NCBI GenBank assembly: GCA_963978905.1
Contig: OZ022259.1
Coordinates: 26,200,068 to 26,264,067, forward strand
Direction of reading: 5' to 3'
Source: Trichostrongylus colubriformis
Taxonomy: Eukaryota; Nematoda; Chromadorea; Rhabditida; Trichostrongylidae
Length of the DNA: 64,000 bases
Shown in pieces: positions 1 to 11,600 of this stretch. The notes beneath the pieces were generated by a model. That model worked only from the letters and a program-made list of their open reading frames with translations, was not told where the DNA came from and ran no database searches. Each line of letters begins with the position of its first letter. The stretch's first letter is position 1. Made by a program: the position numbers and the translations under genes.

Positions 1-908
1 TAATCGGCGACGATATATTCGGCTGAATTAGGTCATATTTACGGTTTCTTCAACGTGCAACGGAAACATTCCAGAAAAGGAAGAAAAGCTTGTATGGGAG
101 TTTTTTCACGAGCGCGACGAAGTGTGCTCACGCGAAAACAGTATGAGGGTTCGCGAAAGACAGCCATTTGATCCGTTTTTCACCGCGCTTGGTAGGCGGC
201 ATCCCCAGCCATCATGTAGTTCCCCGATCACTCCATGGGAGGTAAATCATTCTACCCCATTCGCTGCTCTTGTAAGAGCCTACCTACCTTATACGTCTGC
301 AGTTCCACTGAGTAAAGCGTGCTCCCCCCTGGCGAACTCGCGCTGTGAAACCTTCGAAATGCTTTGAGACACAATCCTTGTCTCCTTAGCAGCTTTTTTT
401 CCGCTGAGTCAGATACAGCGGCTCAGCATGTGGCACTTGATAGAGCCTCAGGGAGTTCCAAACTGGAGGAGTTTTCTGCCGACCCTTCTATCCATTACGA
501 AATACAATTACTTTTACTTTCAAAATAGAACTCTCATGAAAACCAGGAGGGTTCCCCCTGAATTCCTGAAGTGGTAGTGCGAATTGCGAGAGGGCCCGAG
601 CTTCCACCGCAACTGAACGTTGTACTCCAAGCTTGGAAATGAATATCGATCACGAGCGCGCATAACCAGCTCGTGTTCAGGGTTTGCGATCGCGCCTGCG
701 TTTCAGGCGATCAGGCGATTACGCGACTGGCCAAAGTCAATAAAACCAAATCGATTGGACGATTACGCGGTCATGCGGAACGAAAAAATACGTATCGATC
801 AGGCGATTAGGTGATTAGGCGACCATGCGATCAGGCGAATAGGCAAAAAGCATAAGATACTTATCGATTGAGCGATCAGGCGATTAGGCTATCAAGCGGA
901 AAGGATAA
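1..908. other. Upstream region without a recognised gene
   Basis: No exon-like or conserved coding sequence is recognised. Short open frames here lack family motifs. From about 655 to 905 there is an irregular run of GCGATYAGGCGATTAGGCGA-like words (for example near 700, 800 and 870), which resembles a decayed low-complexity tandem repeat. Confidence 0.5.
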
Positions 909-1078
909 GGCCGCGTTCATACTTTGTGTTGCCGGCGGCAGGGCGTGGCTGTGTGTCTTTGCTTCTCCGCCTGTGTCACCCTGTCTCGTTGCCGACGTCG
1001 TTGCGTCTCCCCCGTGCCATTCGCCTTACTGCATGTGAACGCTGCCACACCCTGCTGGCACGAAGTATTTATGCGGCC
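909..1078. mobile_element. Miniature inverted-repeat element, CATACTTTG family
   Basis: The left end reads GGCCGCGTTCATACTTTG and the right end reads as its imperfect reverse complement (GAAGTATTTATGCGGCC). The interior is GC-rich (GGCGGCAGGGCGTGGCTG, GTCTCGTTGCC) and recurs near 16.9, 27.1, 29.9, 40.5 and 46.9 kb. It carries no coding capacity. It is classed as a non-autonomous terminal-inverted-repeat element from structure and repetition only; the parent transposase is unknown. Confidence 0.7.
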
Positions 1079-1147
1079 AAAGATACGTACTAATTGTACC
1101 AGTTAGGTGAATGATACGCCTGACTGCTCGATCGACATACGAGTGTC

Positions 1148-1800
1148 GGTAAACGGACAAATGTGCAGAGGTACGCACTACCGCGACGCAGCTCGCGCGT
1201 CGCGGCCTCCATCATGTGGCGCGTTGGCATGCTTACAAGCTCTAGGTCTCCTTACCTCATGAGGCAAGGTTCTTCGTGAGCCGCACATGGGATTTCGCCC
1301 ACTACGGTGCAAAAAAAGCGACTCTTGACTTGCCGCTGAAGCGGCGAGCCAAGAGTCGCGCGCACTTCGCGCGCATTGCAAGGGAAGGAAGCCCCGATAT
1401 GGGGGCTAATATGGGGTGTCGCCAAATGTCGTTGTTGAGCTTGTAAAATCGGTGCGAAAAAAACTTTTGATTGAATTCGCGAGCCTTCACTAGCGTAAAC
1501 CGAAAATCCCGCCACAGATATCTCCGTGATATGGAACACCCAATCGCGATAGTAACGTCAGCTTAAACTTCACCGCTGCCCCACGCAAACTCCGTTCTAG
1601 TCAAACTCGGCAATGCGATCGACCTTCCCCACCGACCATGCGTAGGACACTCTGCGGGTATCTCGCCACATGCTCTCTCTTACGCGGAGTGCGCAGACAC
1701 AGTGACGAAACGGGAGAAAGCCTGTGCCCAATGACGACTAACCGCGATGCAAACTCACGCGTCGCGGTAGTGAGTACCTCTGCACATTTGTCCGTTTACC
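1148..1800. mobile_element. Terminal-inverted-repeat element with GGTAAACGG ends
   Basis: Both ends carry about 42 nt of inverted repeat. The left end begins GGTAAACGGACAAATGTGCA and continues through CTACCGCGACGC. The right end is the reverse complement and ends TTTGTCCGTTTACC. The unit is 653 bp. Open frames inside it on the minus strand (around 1180-1540) have no recognisable domain. Superfamily not assigned. Confidence 0.75.
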
Positions 1801-1828
1801 ATTCCCCTCAATATACATTTTTTTCTTA

Positions 1829-1936
1829 GGCCGCTTCCATACTTTGCGCACCGACGCCGTCACGCGCGTGCCTGCGCCACGCGCGTGCCTGTGTCACGCG
1901 CGTGACGGCGTCGGTGCGCAAAGTATGGAAGCGGCC
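1829..1936. mobile_element. Near-pure hairpin member of the CATACTTTG family
   Basis: A perfect inverted repeat of 42 bp (1829-1870 against 1895-1936) with a 24-nt loop. The arms start GGCCGCTTCCATACTTTGCG and end CACGCGCGTG. The outer bases match the ends of the miniature element at 909-1078, so this looks like a minimal, collapsed member of the same family. Confidence 0.75.
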
Positions 1937-2660
1937 TTACCGCCTGATGGCGTGAATCGTGTACTCCAAATACGCCAAATAGTGTTGCAGGCAGATATAT
2001 CCCATGAGGAAACAATCACTGATTGAGATTCGAAAGGACCACGAAGGTTGGCTTTGTAGCGCCCTGTCAGCGGGGCGCGCAAAAAAAAAACGTGGACAAT
2101 TTTCCCTTTCTCGCTACTCTATTTAATTTGATGTGCGACAGGACACTCGACACCGGACAAGGGGTGCGACCGCTGCCTTCTCGTGAAACCTGACCCGATC
2201 CGAGTTCCCTACCGCGCATTCTCTGACTGATTAGAAACCTCAGCGCCAGGTGTTGCTACGTATACAATAAATACTACAACTTGTTGCCATTGGAGCCTTG
2301 TGGTGGGGAGCGTAAATCAGTTAGCACGAGAAAGGAAACGCACCGAACTTCCCGATATTGATAAAGACATGGTTTCTGTGAGTGAAGCGAGTGAATGCAC
2401 CCTTCCCTTCCTTCAGGCTCGGAATAGATACCATTGAAAACAAATAAGCTGTGATACCACTGCAAACTACCATCGGCAACTGCACCCCTCTTTAAAGCAT
2501 ATCAGTCGTAATTACACTACGAACATTCTGTACGACGTCTGTTAGCTTTAAAACACTTATAGGTTGTTTTTTACCATTCCTCTATGGTATTTTGTTCTTG
2601 AAATGTGCAAGTATAGGCTCTTAATTGGAATTGCGGAGAGATGAGAAGATTCACTTTTCC

Positions 2661-2662
2661 AG
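2661..2662 (+). promoter_or_regulatory. Probable spliced-leader trans-splice acceptor for NOP14
   Basis: The sequence CACTTTTCCAG ends at 2662, ten bases before the NOP14 start codon at 2672. Nematode mRNAs are commonly trans-spliced at such a pyrimidine-AG site just upstream of the ATG. That the site is used is inference. Confidence 0.5.
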
Positions 2663-2671
2663 GTCTCAGTG

Positions 2672-5600
2672 ATGGTAAGTAAAAAACGGCAAAAACCAGC
2701 GATAAACAAGAAATCGAAAGGAACGCCAAAAGTCAACCCATTTGAGTTGAAATTCAACAGACTGAAGCATGATGTGAGTATTGAAACCTTAAAAAAATTG
2801 AGAATTATGATGATTTTTAAGGTGCTTGGAAAGAAGAAAGGTGCTGTTGGTGTTGGACATCCTGGGCAATCGCGAAAACGTGCCAATGAAGTGCGAGAGA
2901 AGACTTTGGGAGTTGAATATGATCGAATTGGAAAAGTTAACAAAGTAAAGCACTCACCTGTTCATTGCTTTCTTACCAGCTCTTCATTTTTTCTTTGAAA
3001 TGGTCAACTGCGTTTATTGTACTCGGTGACGGGCATGTGCAGACATCGTCCGAATTTCTCTAGATGTGTGCCAACTTCGCTTCTTTCCTATTGAGATTTT
3101 TTTCTTGCTTTTATAACTCTTATTCCAAGAATGATCATGTCTGTTTCTCATTTCAGATTGTTGATCGGCGCATTGGTGAAAAGAATAAGAATATAACTAG
3201 TGAAGAAAAAGCTTCTCTGAGGTTAGTCAAGTGAACAATAATCTAAATCTATTTTTCACTTTCATTCGAGTCTCTAGGTTCGCAGCTGAGCGTGCCAAGT
3301 TTTTGAAGAAAGGGAGCAAGTTCAATTTGACGGATGACAACGAAGAAAAGGAAGGTTCGCCTATTTTCGCTATTTTTGCATGATCTGGCGTCATAAGCGC
3401 TGCATGAGAGCGATGTTGACCTCGGAGTGATATCTGAATCGGGCAAGAGAAGGAATAGTAAAATGTGGGTGTAAATTTCTGCACTCACCCTTATGCTGTG
3501 CTTTATGGTGGAATATTCGTGATTGGAGCCTGGCATTTGTATGGAAGGTTGATCGATGTCGAACAAATCAATGTCACTTAGATCACGATATGCTGTAGTT
3601 CTTTTGAGATGTTCATTAGTTACTCAATGGTACTTTTTCAATGTATTTCAGAGACGCTAACACATGGTGGCAGAGCTCTTACAGACATTCAAAAGTACGA
3701 TAAGACCATTGCATCCGATGATGATGACGATGGTGGTAACATCGGTGCTGATGTGGTTAGTTTTTATGCCAAATGGATCATTTGTTTCATTATTTGAAAA
3801 CCCCGTGCTGATTATCATTAGGAAAATGTATCATTGGGGTGGGTTGGAGGGGATTGACTGTGACATTCGACTCCTGGTCACGCATAGAGGTCGAGAATTT
3901 AAATAGTTTCTGTCATCCAAATCTAACAGCGCTCGAACTCAACAACGTCTCCGTTCTTTGTGATGAATTTCTTGAAGGGCGTTCCATTCCTGAATGATTG
4001 GTCGCTGGCTCTCATAGCAAGTTTCTTAGGTGAAAGTCGCTCATTTTGGTGGCGGTGATCTGGATGCCTCCGCGAAAACCGAAGAAAAACTCAGTCGTAA
4101 AGACGTCATAGCTAACTTGATTGCGAAAACCAGACAAGCTCGTGAAGAGAAACACATTGCTAAGGATGAAATGGTCAGTTACAATTTTTTTGCTTTTCGT
4201 GACTTTACCTTCATATGTGATCCCGTTTAGGAAACTGTGACGGAAGACCTGGATGCAAAATATCTCAAACTCTTGGACAAAGTGAAAAAAGTGTTTCGGC
4301 CCATTGGAGCAACTAAAGTTGAGAGGTGTGATAAAGACGATTATGACAAGCTGGTAGGTTTTGGAATTAATATCTGGTAAACATATTTTTCTTGCATTTT
4401 TCTTCGCTTCTCGCTGAGGGGGCTTTCCATAATTTTCTGTTTATGCTTTTTCTTTGGAAAAGAAACTTTGAATACAAACCCTTTTTCACTTTAGCTCCAA
4501 TTTTCAACTATTTCTCTTGTTTTCTTTTCAAGGATTGTTGAGCTTCCTCTTGACGAAATACTGATATGTACGTGCTATACAACAACTTCAAGTTTCGGTG
4601 TATATTCAGGCTATCAGTCTCAAAATAGATGCCGACTCGAGGGCTACACCTGCTGAACGGACAAAAACAGCAGAAGAGTTAGCCATGGAGGAAAAGCATT
4701 TCTTAGAAGAGATGGAATCTCTTAGAAGAGCCAGGATGAATGCAGAGGTATTTATTTTCCTACATATGCCCTATTTTCTATGTACTATTAATCGCTCTCT
4801 TTATAAATTGATAAAAAGTAAATAACGTTTATGAATAACCATAGTTCCTTCTTTTCATTTTTTTCAGACGAACAAAAAGGGACATCTTTCTGTTGATGCG
4901 GAGGGAGTCGATGAGAGTACGAAGAAAAAGGCCAAGAAAGTTGGATTCGAAGTGCGATTTGGATCAGATGGGAAGCTGTTAAACTCGGATAAGGTGATTG
5001 CTTGATCGATGCAATTTATATAGGAGATGGTGAACAGCTTGTTGCAACTACTCACTGTAGCTTGGTTCACTCCTGAGCATGAGTCTGGTTTGGAAACTTT
5101 GGAGCAATTCCTAGGTGGATGAGTCTGACAAGCATTATCAGCTGGTTCCTTTGCGGCACGATAATAATTCCGTTTAATATGTTGAATACAAACTTAAATT
5201 TAGAGCAAACAACAAGCACTAGAAACATGTTCCTTTGCGGCCCGCTTTGCGTCTTCAATGCATAGTAGGAACCTTCATATTCAAGCATTCCTATGACGTC
5301 TTTTATTATAAAATTTTCACTTACACAGCAGGTTACCTCATGGTTCTTGAAACGAAAAGATGAATCGAAGTGCCCCATAGAGGGCAAATGTCAGTAAAGT
5401 CAAGGGTATTCCTTAAAGATCGGTTAATGTTCAAGTGGTTGTACACTGAAGTAATACAGATTTGATACACGAGATGACTCAAGAGATTCCTAATCTATGT
5501 GCGCAACAAGGCGTTCACCAATCGTTGTAGGCTTAACAATGATCTGTAGGGGTTGCGCATAAGGCCTTTACCCGCTACCTCTGATCGGTTCTGATAAGAG

Positions 5601-8600
5601 GCCTCCTTTACTCACTGTTATAGCGATATGTAGCTGGCTTTTTTCTAAAAATTTGGTTGTCTGTTTATTCATTCTTTTCGAAATTCCAGTTGGAACCTGT
5701 TTCTAAGAAGAAGGTAGCCATCGATTCCGATGAAGAGCTAACGGACGAAGAGCAAGAGGATGAGAACGAAGAAGAGCTCGATGATCTGATTGAGGAGCAT
5801 GACGGTGCGAATTTCGCTAAAAGTTATGCCAGTTGTTTTTCTGAGCCGCAGTGTCCACCACGGTGATTGTGGCGGCGACGTATGGAAAAGACATCGCCGT
5901 CTATTGGCTGTCGGATGACACGGTCACTAAGCCCTGAGACGTCCACTCTGTAGTTAACACCTGCCACTGTCCTTTTGAGTATCTTCGGCGCAGCATAGCT
6001 CGTCCAGATTGCCCAACTTACAGGGTACGGCAAAATTACCCATGCAACAAAATATTGGGCCATTCCATAAGTAGTGTCGTTTTTTTCCAAGCAAAAATTT
6101 TTGCTAGAAAATCACAAGTTTTGCAGCATATCGTATATCATTCGGAAGAAAATTTTCTGCTCTACAAAAACGACATAATCAGTTTTCAAATATGTTAGAA
6201 TGGTGCCGACATTTAGTCTGGCGAAGAGGTAGGTCCAGCAGACAAAAATTGGTCAAACCGGCAATCAATTAAAACACTATATTTTACTTGAGGAGAACTA
6301 ACCTATCATGTGTTCCTTACTTAGCCCCGACTTCTTCTACAATTTCCAATATTTAGTCGATCAAGAAGTCGTGCCGTTCTTTAACCACATTTAGTTTCTC
6401 CGCCACAACACGGTGATTTTGGAGAACTTCTTCAAATAAAAAAGGGTGGTGCAATGTCAAGAACAGGTGGTGGGTAAGATTAGGGAAATACCACTGAGCG
6501 GATTCCTTTACTTTCTCATGGAAAAAAAAAGTGCGATAAATGTCAACTGGACCGCTATCACATGGTGTTAAAAGTCATCTGAATCGCAGTGAATACAAAA
6601 TAAAAAGATGTTTTCGATATAGCAGAAAAAGCTCTTCGAAAAGGTTCATAAAACAAATCTAAGCAAGGTGTTTGAAAGAAAAAATTTTATTTTGAATAGG
6701 TGTGGGTGCTTTTGAAAAAAAGATTTTATTGAAAGAAGGACACGACTTCTTGATCAACTAAATATTGGAAATTGTAGAAGAGGTCAGGGCTAAGTACGCG
6801 ACACATGACTGGTTGATTCTCCTGAAGTGAAATATAGTGTTTCAAATGATTGCCGGTTTGGCCAATTTCTGTCAGCTGGACCTACCTCTTCTCCAGCCCA
6901 AATGTCGGCCGTATTCTAACAAACTCAGAAGCTGAACATGTCCTTTTGTAGAGCAGGAGAACTTCTTCCAAATGATATATGACATGCTGCAAAAACTTGG
7001 AAATCCATAAGAAAAATTTATGCTTGAAAAAAAACGACATTACTTATGGAATAACCCAATATTTCTTTTTTTTTTTTGGGATTTTCTCAGAGCTTTGCCG
7101 TTTCATTTGCCTAATATATTAGGTAGTCTAGAAAGTCTTTTCGTATTTTTTAATACCGCTTTTTCCCTCAAAACTGCTTTCCACAAAATGGCTTCTGTAC
7201 ATATATATGCAGTACAAGTCCACACGCATCTATAGCTATTGTTGTCTTCCATCTCCCGGATAACCCCTTTCGGCGAAATAAGAATATCAAAAGTCACTTC
7301 ATTTTCAATTCCAATTTTTTTCTTTGGATGGCATTAGACAGGGAAAGGAAAAGGTGATAATCCGATGGAGCAAGATTAGGGCTATAAGGCAGCAATTTTC
7401 GTCCAAGCTCGGGAATTTTTTAAAAGAAAAAATTTAAAGAAAATTTTTACCACTGGTGAAAAAATGACTCGCCAAAAAAATTCTCGAGCTTGGATAAAAA
7501 TTGCTGCCCCATCCACCTTATAGCCCTCATCTTGCTCCATCGAATTATCACCTTTTCCTTTCCCTGTCTAACGCCATTCAAAGAAAAATTTTTTTATAAT
7601 TTTTGTATTGAAAATGAGGTTGACCGTTGATATGTTTATTTTGCCGAAAAGGGTTATCCGGGAGATGGAAGACAATAATACCTATAGGTGCGTGTAGACT
7701 TGTACTACATGTGTATGTACAGAAGAGATTGCTAGAAAGCACTTTGGAGGGAAAAAGCGGTATTTGAAAATACGAAAAAAACTTTTTAGACTACCCAATA
7801 TATTGAGTGAAAATGTGGAGCCCATAAGTATTGAGCACAAACTGGTGAGGCGTTCCAACAGGTGCTATTGTCAAACTTCATAAGGCTGACAAGCAGACGA
7901 GAGATAATGAAGATACTTTCCGTGCCCCGATGAACGCTTCAGTATACAGTAAAACGCGTGGAATTGAAGACTGACGAGGATGAAGAGGGAAGAGGGCGTC
8001 TTACGACGGCTACGAACGGAAAAATGTGAAACTCATGACAGAAAAATCCATAGAAACGCCAAGAGATCGATGCACCTATGGCAAAAAACGTTGGAATAAG
8101 CGAAAGGACAATAAGGAGGATAGTCAGAGGAAAGCCTGAGTAGCTCCCTCATCGCCCGCAGAAGTGCCAACTCCTGACGGACACCATGAAAAAGAGGAGA
8201 TTGGAAAGATGCAAGAGGTTGCTGCAGCGATTCACGGTAGTACGCGCTCGAGTCATCGTCTTTAGCGATGAAAGATTTTCATGTTGAACCCGGTTTTCAA
8301 CTGCCAAAATGAGAGGATTATTGGGACTCGCATGTTGATGCTACCACCAGAGGACGACTCCAGGAAAGTGCGAAATAATAGCATCAGTCTATTATGGTTT
8401 GGGGAGGAGTTTCATCTTCAGGAAAAACTCCTTTTCTTTTCGTCGAAGCTGGCGTGGTTTACAAGGATATCTTTGAAAAAGTTCTTAAGTCGTGGGCCAT
8501 TCCTACTTCGGCGAAACCTCGTGGTGTTTTCATCAAGACTCTGTTCCGGCAGACAAAGCGAAGGTGGTCCAGGACTGGTACGCTGAGCATCTGCCTGACT

Positions 8601-11600
8601 TCATCACGCAGATTAATGGCACCAAGTTTCCGGACCTTTACCCGATAGGTTATTCAGTGTGAGACATTCTTCAGAGGAAATCTTGCTCTGGGGCTCTCCA
8701 AAGAAGAATTTTTCAAAATCCTGCTACAATTGACGAACCGTACCTGCGCATAACATGCGAGACGTTTGTCTAACGTCTAAAAGACGGTTTGGAGGCTGAA
8801 GGCGATCTACATCTTCGGTTTTATCTGTTCTGTATATCTACCAGTTGGGCTATCGCACAGTACTGCGCACATTATTAATTTAACTCAATAGAAAAATGTA
8901 ATGGGAAAATGATCGACGTTGCTTTTTTGCTGACCATCTGCTATCCACTAGGTGGTAGATTCGTATGCCAGTTATGCTTATCGTTCCTGTAAACATGCAC
9001 CACTATTTTAGATTGAACACAGTCTAGCGGTCGATGCTCGGTATTGTTGCTGGCACCGCGTGAGAGAATGAATCGCCTGCTTTGCTATCACAAATCTAGA
9101 CCGTGTCTTGATCATCCACGTAGATCGCAATATCAAAGGAGATGCACCATTATTTGGAACGCTAGGCAATTTAGCGGAAGATACATCGGCAGCAGATATC
9201 ATACCCTATATATCCGAACATAAACAAAGTATGTTCACCCAATGGTACTGGGCATCAGACGCATTCACTACAGCAGTCGTATAGTAATAGTAAACGGTGT
9301 ACCGAATTTTATTCCTTCTCCATATCCTGATGACTCTTAACAGCCCCTAGCCGTTATCACTTTCGAAAAGTCACCATTAAGGTTCCTATACCTTATACCT
9401 GTTAGTGTGAACATTCCTTTGTTACTCAGAAGAGCGAAACGGATTCGACGACATTAACCTTTTGACGCTCCTTATCGAGTCTTATCCACCGTTATCAGTT
9501 TGGATCACTCACCATTGATGTGCCCGTCCAAACCCCTAAAAAGACCCATGAGTGTCGGCTGTCTAGGACCGACCCGAAAGGTGATACGAATTAAGCAACA
9601 TTCGCCTTTAAAAGCTCCTTGTCAGCCGTTATCAGTTTGGATCACCCACCATTTGTGTGCCCGTCCCACCCTCAGCACAACTATGATTGTCGATAGTCTA
9701 GGATCGACCCGAAAGGTGAAACCTATTAGGCGACATCCGCCTTGCATGGCTTCTTATCAGCTCTTATCAAGCGTTATCAATTTGGATCACCCGTCATTCA
9801 TGTGCCCGTCCCACCCCTCAAAACATCTATGAGTGTGGGCGCTCTAGGATCGACCCGAAAGGTGAAACCAATTAGGCGACATCCGCCTTGCATGGCTTCT
9901 TATCAGCTCTTATCGAGCGTTATCAATTTGGATCACACGCCATTCATGTGCCCGTCCCACCCCTCAAAACATCTATGAGTGTGGGCGCTCTAGGATCGAC
10001 CCGAAAGGTGAAACCAATTAGGCGACATCCGCCTTGCATGGCCTCTTATCAGCTCTTATCAAGCGTTATCAATTTGGATCACCCGTCATTCATGTGCCCG
10101 TCCCACCCCTCAAAACATCTATGAGTGTGGGCGCTCTAGGATCGACTCGAAAGGTGAAACCAATTAGGCGACATCCGCCTTGCATGGCTTCTTATCAGCT
10201 CTTATCAAGCGTTATCAATCTGGATCACCCGCCATTCATGTGCCCGTCCCACCCCTCAAGACATCTATGAGTGTGGGCGCTCTAGGATCGACCCGAAAGG
10301 CGAAAGGTGAAACAGATTTGGCGACATTAGCCCTTCGAGGCTCCTTATCGGCCCTTATCAGCTGTTATCACTTTCGGTCCACTACCGTCGGATTTCCTTG
10401 CCATCCTCTACAGCATATCTGAAACCCAGGATCTCATCTTTTGCGACGCGAGATATGAATTTCCGGTCAAACACATACACACACACCAACAGACACGCTC
10501 AGCCGATTATATAATACCAGTTGGCTCGCGCACACTTCTGCGCGCGATTCATGGCCATGTTTTGCAAAATGGATTTGATCGGCCCGACCACAGCTGTGTA
10601 TGAAATTGGGCGGGAATTTCCTTCCCATTGCTTTCAGCTGAGCTATTTATTTAGGCAAAAGTAGAGAAGAAGGCGTGATAAAAAGCATTTCGGTGTCATT
10701 ATACCTGAGTCTGCATCGAATCCATTTTGCACGTCATCGAAACGAATCGCGCGCAGTAGTGTGCGCGAGCCAACTGGTTTAGGTCATCATTTAGAGTTTG
10801 GATAGTTTGGGCATCGATAGTTTTGTATTCAATTGCATCCATCGGTAACAAATCGTCCACTTGCTGAGCATCCAATTCCTACACATGAATGGTAGATCCA
10901 TATCCCGATTGTCGATGTTTATCGTTTTCGTAAACTTGCTTCACTATTTGCAATTTTGCGTAGTTTAGCGGTCGATACCCAGTGTTGCTGCCAGTACCGC
11001 ATTAGAAAATGATTCCGAGTGAATCGTTTGCTTTGCTATCACAAATATAAGTTGCATCATGGTTATCAATGTAGATCGCAGTATCAAAAGAAATGCATCA
11101 TTTTTTCGAATGCGAGGCAATTCAGCTGTCGATACATCTGCCAATGATACAGAACATAAACAAAATATGTTCACCTAATGACACTGAGCATCAGACGCTT
11201 TTGCTAAAGCGGTCGTATAGTAGTATCAAGCGGTGTAACGTATTTCATCCCATCCGATTCCTAACGGTTCTTATCAGCCACCGTAAGCCGTTATCACTGG
11301 GACCCTATACCCAACAGTACCATTGGGGTCCCTGCACTCAACAATACCTGCGAATGTGAACATTCGAGTGCTGGCCGCAGAAGCGTACCGGCCTTGGTGA
11401 CATTTTCCTTCTCACGTTCCTAATTAAATCTCATGAATCTTATCGGTTTACGAATCCGACGACATTCGCCTTCTCATGCTCCTTATCAAATCTTAGCAGC
11501 CATTCTTACAAGGGAAGAACCCCAGGTCGAAGTGGCCATTCGGAATGGGATGCATGGGATGTATATGGTCCGATCTCTTTTCGGACGCTGATCTCGAATC

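Noticed and set aside
9500..10422. Series of overlapping 78-110 codon frames with near-identical protein text
   Set aside because: They are frame-shifted readings of a 146-bp satellite; conservation is at the DNA level.
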